Assembly (NCBI RefSeq): GCF_004570345.1 | Contig: NZ_SPQM01000085.1 | Coordinates: 1-21,006 of the forward strand | Source of the DNA: Blastococcus sp. CT_GayMR20 | GTDB lineage: Bacteria > Actinomycetota > Actinomycetes > Mycobacteriales > Geodermatophilaceae | DNA length: 21,006 nt | Direction of reading: 5' to 3' | Shown here: positions 15,264 through 20,457 of the stretch, piece after piece | Layout of the letters: every line of letters begins with the position of its first letter | Position numbering within the stretch: position 1 is the first letter of the stretch | Translations under genes and position numbers: made by a program | The notes under the pieces: generated by a model | Told to the model about the DNA's origin: nothing | What the model saw: the letters and a program-made list of their open reading frames with translations, nothing else | Databases searched by the model: none

Positions 15264-15266
15264 TCA
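15248..15266. repeat. Perfect 19-bp palindrome spanning a stop codon
   Basis: TGATCAGGT and ACCTGATCA flank a single central G, giving a perfect 9-bp inverted repeat across the last codons and TGA stop (15261-15263) of the SDR gene. It lies 5 nt before the terminator stem. It might be an operator or extra terminator element. The coding constraint makes a perfect palindrome here notable. Confidence 0.5.
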
Positions 15267-15271
15267 CCAGT

Positions 15272-15324
15272 GGTCCTGGCTCACCATCGACGGTGAGCCA
15301 GGACCCCACACGGTGAGCCAGGAC
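15272..15324. terminator. Bidirectional terminator with a duplicated 3' arm
   Basis: GGTCCTGGCTCACC (15272-15285) and GGTGAGCCAGGACC (15292-15305) form a perfect 14-bp stem with a 6-nt ATCGAC loop. It lies between convergent genes (SDR stop 15263, TauE/SafE stop 15352) and can serve both strands. The right arm CGGTGAGCCAGGAC (15291-15304) is repeated exactly at 15311-15324, 20 bp further on, so the left arm could pair with either copy. Confidence 0.8.
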
Positions 15325-15351
15325 GACGGGCGAGCCCCGGTGCGCTCAGTG

Positions 15352-16350
15352 TCAGTCGCGCGGGGCGCTCGGGCGTCCGGCGGACAGCTGACCGTCCGCC
15401 AGCGCCTCGTCGAAGCCGTCGTTCCGGACGTCGGCGACCACGTTGCGCTCGGCCACCGCCGCGATCGCGTCGGCCGACTCCAGCGCCCGGTCCCTGCGGT
15501 ACGCGCGGTAGGAGTGGACGACGGCCGCAGCCCAGACGACGTACAGCACGGCGTAGACGGAGTAGCGCGTCGCGTCGCCCGCATCGATCCAGTCGCTCTT
15601 CAGCAGCGTGCGGGTGTTGGTCAGGATGATCATCCCGCCGACGAGCGAGCCGAGCAGCCGCGGCGGGATGTGCCGCACCAGCCAGGCAGCGATGGGAGCA
15701 GCGACCAGCCCGCCGGCGAGCAGGCCGGCGACCCACACCGCGTTGATGCCCTGCGAGCCCAGCGCCAGCAGGAAGCCGAGGCTCGCGGCCAGGGCCACGA
15801 TGAACTCGGACGTGTCGATCGAGCCGATGACCTTGCGGGGCTCCATCCGGCCGCTGGCCAGGATGGCCGGCGTGCCGACCGGCCCCCAGCCGCCGCCACC
15901 GGTGGCGTCGACGAAACCGGCCACCAGGCCGAGCGGGCCGAGGAAGCGCTTGCGCATCGGCTTGCCCAGGTGCCGGCGATCGATCCCCCGGAGCGTGAAC
16001 CTGATCAGGATGTAGGCGCCGAGGGTGAGCAGGATCAGGGACATCACCGGGGCGGCGACCTCGGTGGAGAGGTAGGACAGGAACGTAGCGCCGGCGAAGG
16101 CGCCGACCGCGCCCGGCAGGCCGATCTTGGCGACGACCTTCCAGTCGACGTTGCCGAACTTCCAGTGCGACAGACCCGAGGCGAGGGTCGTGCCGATCTC
16201 GGCGAGGTGCACGGTGGCCGACGCGGCGGCCGGGTTGGTGCCGATGGCGAGCAGCAGGGTGGTGGACGTCACGCCGTAGGCCATGCCGAGGCTGCCGTCC
16301 ACCAGCTGCGCGCCCAGACCGACGAGGGCGAGCAGAACAAGGGTCTTCAC
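15352..16350 (-). CDS. TauE/SafE-family sulfite/anion exporter
   Basis: This 332-residue membrane protein belongs to the TauE/SafE family, whose members move sulfite, sulfoacetate or related sulfur anions out of the cell. About eight helices are visible, starting LVLLALVGLGAQLVDGSLGMAYGVTSTTLLL, a signature of the family. The second half repeats the fold with LGLVAGFVDATGGGGWGPVGTPAIL. A charged cytoplasmic tail of about 60 residues follows the last helix. The start is the GTG at 16350 with GGAG (16363-16360) 9 nt upstream. A Cys-rich leader peptide gene and several hairpins lie directly upstream, which supports a role in sulfur metabolism and suggests control by cysteine supply. Exact substrate and direction are inferred from family only. 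Confidence 0.92.
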   Translation of the reverse strand: MKTLVLLALVGLGAQLVDGSLGMAYGVTSTTLLLAIGTNPAAASATVHLAEIGTTLASGLSHWKFGNVDWKVVAKIGLPGAVGAFAGATFLSYLSTEVAAPVMSLILLTLGAYILIRFTLRGIDRRHLGKPMRKRFLGPLGLVAGFVDATGGGGWGPVGTPAILASGRMEPRKVIGSIDTSEFIVALAASLGFLLALGSQGINAVWVAGLLAGGLVAAPIAAWLVRHIPPRLLGSLVGGMIILTNTRTLLKSDWIDAGDATRYSVYAVLYVVWAAAVVHSYRAYRRDRALESADAIAAVAERNVVADVRNDGFDEALADGQLSAGRPSAPRD

Positions 16351-16354
16351 GGGA

Positions 16355-16437
16355 CTGAACTCCGAGTCTCAGGAACCGCAGCGCGCGGGAACAGGCCGCA
16401 GCGCTGCGGGAGAACGATGGGGGAGCGCCTCAGGCGC
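16355..16437 (-). promoter_or_regulatory. Attenuator-like alternative hairpins before the TauE/SafE gene
   Basis: Reading the minus strand, a GCGCC-TGA-GGCGC hairpin (16437-16425) begins just after the leader peptide stop. Next, CCGCAGCGC (16409-16401) can pair with either of two GCGCTGCGG copies: the overlapping one at 16404-16396, as a short local hairpin, or the distal one at 16384-16376, as a 9-bp stem. A last hairpin (16372-16355) places the GGAG ribosome binding site of the exporter gene in or beside its loop. Mutually exclusive pairings next to a translated leader are the hallmark of attenuation. The exact mechanism is inferred. Confidence 0.55.
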
Positions 16438-16442
16438 GGGAG

Positions 16443-16526
16443 TCAGCAGCCCGGACAGCGACTGGCGCAGACGCGCAGCAGGTCGACGTGGATCCGCCCC
16501 ACGAGGAGCACCGCCGTCGCCGCCAC
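16443..16526 (-). CDS. Cys-rich leader peptide (putative cysteine-responsive attenuator)
   Basis: This short open frame ends in HVDLLRVCASRCPGC followed by TGA, with three Cys in the last nine codons. The core LLVGRIHVDLLRV closely resembles the LLVARLHVDL(C)RV pattern of actinobacterial putative leader peptides found before sulfur-metabolism genes. Translation through the Cys codons would report Cys-tRNA supply to the hairpins downstream. The start is uncertain: the GTG at 16526 (27 aa) would be leaderless if the promoter at 16563-16534 is used; GTGs at 16511 or 16502 are alternatives, giving 22 or 19 residues. No Shine-Dalgarno is clear. It lies 92 nt upstream of the TauE/SafE start on the same strand. 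The peptide probably has no role beyond its own translation. Confidence 0.75.
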   Translation of the reverse strand: MAATAVLLVGRIHVDLLRVCASRCPGC

Positions 16527-16533
16527 GGCGCTA

Positions 16534-16563
16534 TGTCTACCAGATCGATCGAGATATGCCCAA
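16534..16563 (-). promoter_or_regulatory. Candidate promoter of the leader peptide / exporter unit
   Basis: On the minus strand TTGGGC (16563-16558) and TAGACA (16539-16534) are 18 nt apart. Transcription starting about 7 nt later would begin at the GTG at 16526, giving a leaderless leader-peptide mRNA. The hexamers are imperfect matches, so confidence is moderate. Confidence 0.4.
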
Positions 16564-16564
16564 A

Positions 16565-16577
16565 GGGTGTCCCACCC
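16565..16577 (-). terminator. Short terminator hairpin after the MFS gene
   Basis: On the minus strand GGGTG-GGA-CACCC forms a 5-bp stem with a 3-nt loop, followed at once by TTT. It starts 8 nt after the MFS stop codon and would separate that gene from the leader/exporter unit. The stem is short, so efficiency is doubtful. Confidence 0.45.
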
Positions 16578-16584
16578 TGCGGGA

Positions 16585-18027
16585 TCAGTGGTGGAGCACG
16601 TCGTTCCGGATGGTCAGCCAGGCTGCCACGCCCCCCAGGGCGAACAGTGCCGCGCAGGCGATCATCGCCGTCCGGTAGCCGTCGGTGAAGGCGAGGGGCT
16701 CGGCGTAGTCGTCCCCGGACAGCCCCACGGCGACCGGTAGGGCGGCCACGGCCAGGAGCTGCGCGGCACGGGCCACGGCGTTGTTCACCCCGCTGGCGAT
16801 GCCCGCCAGCGCGTCCGGCGCGGCGGCCAGCACGGTCGCGGTCAGCGGGGCGATGAGCAGGGCCATCCCGAGCCCCTGCAGCAGCGACCCGGGCAGCACC
16901 TCGAGCACGTAGGGACGGCCGCCGTCCACGCCGGCCAGCAGCAGCGTGCCCGCGGCGACGATCAGCGGTCCGAGCGTCATCGGCAGCCGCGGGCCGATCC
17001 GCTGGGCCAGTGCCCCGCCCTGCGGCGAGAGCAGCGTGATGAGCAGGATCGAGGGGAGCAGCGCCGCCCCCGCCCCGGTCGCGTCGTAGCCCAGGACCGT
17101 CTGCAGCTGCAGGACCAGGAACAGGCTGCTGCCGCCGAGCGCCCCGTAGACGGCCAGCGTGGACAGGTTGGCCCCGCTGAACTGCCGGTCGCGGAACAAC
17201 CATGGCGGCAGCATCGGGTCGGCCGCCCTCCGTTCGCGCACGAGGAACGCCGCGCCGGCCGCCAGCCCGGTCACCGCGGCGGTCACCACGTCGGGGCGCA
17301 GCATGTTCTCGCCCCCTTCGATCAGCGCGTAGGTCACCCCGCCCAGGGCCAGTGCACCGAGCACCGCACCGGCGTAGTCGAACCGGCCGTGGTGGGCCGG
17401 ATCGCGGCTCTCCGGCACGTGGCGGCCGGCCACGAGGACGATCAGGACGGCGATCGGCACGTTGATGAGGAAGACCAGCCGCCAGCTCACCGTGTCGATC
17501 AGGACGCCGCCGAGGAAGGGGCCGACGAGACCCGCGATCCCGGCCAGCGACGACCAGATGCCGATCGCCCGAGCCCGGTCACCGGGCCGGAACGACGACT
17601 GGATCAGCGCCAGGCTGCCCGGGGTCAGCAGCGCCCCGCCCACTCCCTGCAGGGCCCGGGCGGCCACCAACTGACCGGTGCTCTGCGCCAGCCCGCAGAG
17701 CAGGGACGCGGCGGCGAACCAGCCGACCCCGATCAGGAAGACGCGACGGCGGCCGTAGCGGTCACCGAGCGAGCCGCCGAGCAGGATGAGCGCGGCCAGC
17801 GTGAGCGTGTAGCCGGTGACCGTCCACTGGAGTCCTGACAGCGTGGATCCCAGCTCGCGGCCGATGGCCGGCAGCGCGACCTGGACCGCGGTTCCGTCGA
17901 GGAACGCCATCCCCGACGCCAGCACCGTGACGACGACGAGCCAGCGGCCCGGTGCGGTGCCGAGCGCGACCGGCTCGCTGGCGGAACCGCCGGCCACGGG
18001 CGCTGCTGGCCGGCGGTCGTCTCCCAT
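16585..18027 (-). CDS. DHA2-family MFS drug/efflux transporter (EmrB/QacA type)
   Basis: This 480-residue protein is a proton-coupled exporter of the major facilitator superfamily with about 14 predicted helices. Motif A is GGSLGDRYGRRRVFLIG. The DHA2-type motif D1 is FLDGTAVQVALPAIG. Motif C-like SLAGIAGLVGPFLGGVLID and the loop SWRLVFLINVPIAV are present, as is ALQGVGGALLTPGSLALI. The ATG at 18027 lacks a clear Shine-Dalgarno; TAGACA lies 8 nt upstream, but no -35 accompanies it. It follows the PiT gene by 45 nt on the same strand and may be read from that operon. No local TetR or MarR regulator is adjacent. The substrate is not predictable; antibiotics, dyes or lipophilic metabolites are usual for the family. 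Confidence 0.94.
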   Translation of the reverse strand: MGDDRRPAAPVAGGSASEPVALGTAPGRWLVVVTVLASGMAFLDGTAVQVALPAIGRELGSTLSGLQWTVTGYTLTLAALILLGGSLGDRYGRRRVFLIGVGWFAAASLLCGLAQSTGQLVAARALQGVGGALLTPGSLALIQSSFRPGDRARAIGIWSSLAGIAGLVGPFLGGVLIDTVSWRLVFLINVPIAVLIVLVAGRHVPESRDPAHHGRFDYAGAVLGALALGGVTYALIEGGENMLRPDVVTAAVTGLAAGAAFLVRERRAADPMLPPWLFRDRQFSGANLSTLAVYGALGGSSLFLVLQLQTVLGYDATGAGAALLPSILLITLLSPQGGALAQRIGPRLPMTLGPLIVAAGTLLLAGVDGGRPYVLEVLPGSLLQGLGMALLIAPLTATVLAAAPDALAGIASGVNNAVARAAQLLAVAALPVAVGLSGDDYAEPLAFTDGYRTAMIACAALFALGGVAAWLTIRNDVLHH

Positions 18028-18072
18028 GGGTGCTCTGTCTAACGTGACCGCGCGGCCTCGGCCACCACCTTC

Positions 18073-19074
18073 TCAGCCGACGGCGAGATCGGTCAGGAAG
18101 TAGGCGACCGCCGCGACCCCACCCGCCGCGGGCAGGGTCACGATCCAGGCCACCACGATGTTGCCCGCGACGCCCCATCGCACGGCGGAGAACCGGCGGG
18201 TGGACCCGACGCCCATGATCGAGGTCGTCGTGATGTGCGTGGTCGACACGGGGACGGCGAAGACCGTCGCGGTCGTCACCATGACGCTGGAGGCGACCGT
18301 CTGCGCGGCGAACCCCCCGGCCGGCGTCAGCTGGATGATGCGTCGTCCCATGGTCCGCATGATGCGGAAGCCGCCGGCGTACGTTCCGGCGCTGATGGCG
18401 GCGGCCGCGGCCAGGACCACCCAGAACGGCACGTCGAAGGTGTCGATCTCGCCGGCGGTGAAGAGCGCCAGGGTGATGATGCCCATCGTCTTCTGGGCGT
18501 CCTGCATGCCGTGGCCGAGGGCCATCGTCCCGGAGCTGAAGATCTGCGCGGTGCGGAACCCGCGGTTGGCCTTGGAGACGTTGGCGTTCCGGAAGGTCCA
18601 CAGGATCGCGAGCATGAACAGGTAGCCCAGGCCGAAGCCGACCAGGGGCGACAGGACCATCGGGATGATGACCTTGTCGAGGACGCCCATCCACTGCACG
18701 CCCCAGGACGCTGCCAACGCGGCGCCGACCAGCCCGCCGATCAGGGCGTGCGACGACGACGAGGGCAGGCCGAACCACCAGGTGATCAGGTTCCAGGTGA
18801 TCGCCCCGATGAGGGCTGCGAAGACGATCACCAGCCCGTCGGTGCCCTCGGGCGGTTCGATGATCCCCGCCCCGACGGTCTTGGCGACCTCCGTCGAGAG
18901 CAGCGCCCCGACCAGGTTCATCACCGCGGCCAGCGCGAGCGCCACGCGGGGGGTCAGCGCCTTGGTCGAGACGGCGACGGCGATCGCGTTGGCCGCGTCG
19001 TGGAAACCGTTGGTGTAGTCGAACGCCAGAGCAACCAGGACGATGACGATCAGACCGATGAAGGCCGCGTCCAT
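18073..19074 (-). CDS. pit: PiT-family low-affinity inorganic phosphate transporter
   Basis: This 333-residue membrane protein is a PiT (PHO-4) symporter that imports phosphate, often as a metal-phosphate complex, coupled to protons. The duplicated family signatures are clear: FDYTNGFHDAANAIA near the N-terminus, GLPSSSSHALIGGLVG, GHGMQDAQKTMGI in the middle, and VPVSTTHITTTSIMGVG near the C-terminus. It has about ten helices. The length is at the short end of the family but typical of actinobacterial and archaeal members that work with a separate DUF47 protein. The ATG at 19074 lies 20 nt after the DUF47 stop, so the two genes form an operon in the common order (accessory, then transporter). 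I see no PHO box upstream. Confidence 0.96.
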   Translation of the reverse strand: MDAAFIGLIVIVLVALAFDYTNGFHDAANAIAVAVSTKALTPRVALALAAVMNLVGALLSTEVAKTVGAGIIEPPEGTDGLVIVFAALIGAITWNLITWWFGLPSSSSHALIGGLVGAALAASWGVQWMGVLDKVIIPMVLSPLVGFGLGYLFMLAILWTFRNANVSKANRGFRTAQIFSSGTMALGHGMQDAQKTMGIITLALFTAGEIDTFDVPFWVVLAAAAAISAGTYAGGFRIMRTMGRRIIQLTPAGGFAAQTVASSVMVTTATVFAVPVSTTHITTTSIMGVGSTRRFSAVRWGVAGNIVVAWIVTLPAAGGVAAVAYFLTDLAVG

Positions 19075-19094
19075 CAGCAGAGATCCATACGTGT

Positions 19095-19712
19095 CTAGGA
19101 CTCCTTGACGGCGATCGTCTCGACCACGTTGGCCACGTGCTCGAACGCGTCGGCCGCCTCCTCGAGCTGGTCGGCGACCTCCTTGAGCTTGAGGATCTCC
19201 AGCGCGTCGAACTCCCCGCTGTAGAGCCGCGACAGCAGTCGCCGGTACAGCTTGTCCGCCTCGTTCTCCAGCCGGTTCACCTCGATCCAGTAGTCGGCGA
19301 GGTCCTTGAGGGTCCGCAACCGGGGCATCGCCTCGGCGGTGGTCTGGGCGCAGCGCTGCAGCAGCGACACCTGCTGGCTCATCTCGGCGGGCAGGGTTCC
19401 CAGGCCGGTGAGGATGACGAGGTCGGCCGCGGCCTCGACGAAGTCCATGACGTCGTCGAGGTCGCTGGCGAGGTTGTAGATGTCCTCGCGGTCGAACGGC
19501 GTGACGAAGCTCGTGTTGAGCTGGCGGAAGATCGCGTGCGTCGTCTGGTCACCCGCGTGCTCGAGGTCCCGCAGCCGGTCGTTCAGCTCGGGCCGGCGGG
19601 CGTGGTCGTGGATGAACTCGCTGAGGACGTCGGTGGCGGCCACCAGGTTCTCCGCCGAGGCGGTGAACAGCGGGTAGAAGCTCGAGTCCTTGGGGGTCAG
19701 GCTGAAGGGCAC
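19095..19712 (-). CDS. DUF47 family protein, PiT accessory (PhoU-like)
   Basis: This 205-residue, largely helical cytoplasmic protein belongs to the DUF47/PhoU-like family (older name Pit accessory protein), which modulates the adjacent phosphate transporter. Characteristic segments are FYPLFTASAENLV, LRDLEHAGDQTTHAIFRQLNTSFVTPFDREDIYNLASDLDDVMDFVEAAADL, and a C-terminal helix with EVADQLEEAADAFEHVANVVETIAVK. The E/D-rich repeats in such proteins bind metal clusters. The GTG at 19712 has GGAG 7 nt upstream and gives the family's normal length; the frame is open to 19766 but that extension is basic and unsupported. A TATGCT hexamer at 19783-19778 could be its -10. It lies downstream of the SigC-like gene on the same strand with a 105-nt gap. 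Confidence 0.94.
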   Translation of the reverse strand: MPFSLTPKDSSFYPLFTASAENLVAATDVLSEFIHDHARRPELNDRLRDLEHAGDQTTHAIFRQLNTSFVTPFDREDIYNLASDLDDVMDFVEAAADLVILTGLGTLPAEMSQQVSLLQRCAQTTAEAMPRLRTLKDLADYWIEVNRLENEADKLYRRLLSRLYSGEFDALEILKLKEVADQLEEAADAFEHVANVVETIAVKES

Positions 19713-19817
19713 GCGTCGGCTCCGTATCGGGAGGGGAAACGGACGGCGTCCTGGAGGTGAACGCACGGCCGTCGGGCAGCATAGGTGGCCGACCGGGCCG
19801 CTCAGCGCGCCACGTGC

Positions 19818-20405
19818 TCAGGCGTGGGCGGCGTCGCCCTTCGCGTCGTCGTCGTCCACTCCGGCGAGGGACTCCAGCAGGTCGGCGCGGGCGCGGGCGA
19901 CGCGGGAGCGAATGGTGCCGACGGGGCAGTCGGCGACCTCCGCGGCTTCGGCGTAGGGCAGACCCAGCAGCTGGGTGAGCACGAAGGCCTCCCGCCGGTC
20001 GGGGTCCAGCCGGGACAGCAGGTCGGCCACGGTGGCGCCCTCGGCGACGGCGTCGGTCGGGGCCCCCGGTCCCGCGGACAGGGCCTCCAGGTCGGCGGTG
20101 TCGCGGACCAGCGTCAGCCGGCGTCGGCGGCGCGAGCGGACGGCGTCGGCGCAGACGCGGCGCGCGATGGCCAGCAGCCAGGTCCGCACCGACGACCGGT
20201 GCTCGAAGCGGTGCAGCGACCCGAAGGCGCGCAGATACGTCTCCTGGGTCAGGTCGTCGGCCGCCTCGCGGTCACCGAGTGCGGCGCACAGCCGCCAGAC
20301 GTCGGACTGGGTGGCGCGGACGAGCGCCGCGGCGGCCAGCGGATCGCCGGCGGCGGCGTCCTCTGCGATGCCCTGCAACTCGTCCACGCCCCCATGTTCG
20401 TCCAT
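19818..20405 (-). CDS. sigC: ECF sigma factor, SigC-like
   Basis: This 195-residue ECF sigma factor directs RNA polymerase to a stress regulon. The sigma-2 region carries RATQSDVWRLCAALGDREAADDLTQETYLRAFGSL and SSVRTWLLAIARRVCAD. The sigma-4 region has REAFVLTQLLGLPYAEAAEVADCPVGTIRSRVARARADLL. The wording is strikingly close to mycobacterial SigC (KATQQDVWRF, DLTQETFLRA, ARTWLLAIAR, LLLTQLLGL). The ATG at 20405 lacks a Shine-Dalgarno; the GTG six codons later is an alternative. Longer open frame upstream overlaps the divergent anti-sigma gene and is rejected. Unlike mycobacterial sigC it has a candidate zf-HC2 anti-sigma partner, divergent and 52 nt away. The Asp-rich C-terminal tail (GVDDDDAKGD) is beyond the conserved domain. 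Confidence 0.92.
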   Translation of the reverse strand: MDEHGGVDELQGIAEDAAAGDPLAAAALVRATQSDVWRLCAALGDREAADDLTQETYLRAFGSLHRFEHRSSVRTWLLAIARRVCADAVRSRRRRRLTLVRDTADLEALSAGPGAPTDAVAEGATVADLLSRLDPDRREAFVLTQLLGLPYAEAAEVADCPVGTIRSRVARARADLLESLAGVDDDDAKGDAAHA

Positions 20406-20421
20406 CGATCTGGGATCGGAC

Positions 20422-20450
20422 GGGAACCAGACACGGTCGGGCGACGACCA
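20422..20450 (+). promoter_or_regulatory. ECF-type promoter candidate for the anti-sigma gene
   Basis: GGGAAC (20422-20427) and CGACCA (20445-20450) are 17 nt apart. This fits the general ECF pattern (GGAAC, then CGTC) with one mismatch. It also approximates the published M. tuberculosis SigC consensus (SSSAAT with CGTSSS). Transcription would begin about at 20455-20458, next to the ATG of the zf-HC2 gene, giving a leaderless message and a feedback loop through the adjacent sigma factor. It is a motif match only. Confidence 0.5.
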
Positions 20451-20457
20451 ATAGGAC

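Noticed and set aside
16355..16563. A SAM or other metabolite riboswitch before the TauE/SafE gene
   Set aside because: I saw no kink-turn or pseudoknot layout of known sulfur riboswitches. The Cys-codon leader explains the region better.
16430..17203. A minus-strand frame overlapping both the MFS end and the leader region
   Set aside because: It is a shadow frame of the MFS gene that happens to run on past the leader. The Cys-rich leader is in a different frame.
18028..18072. TAGACA (18041-18036) as a leaderless promoter for the MFS gene
   Set aside because: No acceptable -35 is found 16-19 nt upstream. The gene may equally be transcribed from the PiT operon, so I did not list it.
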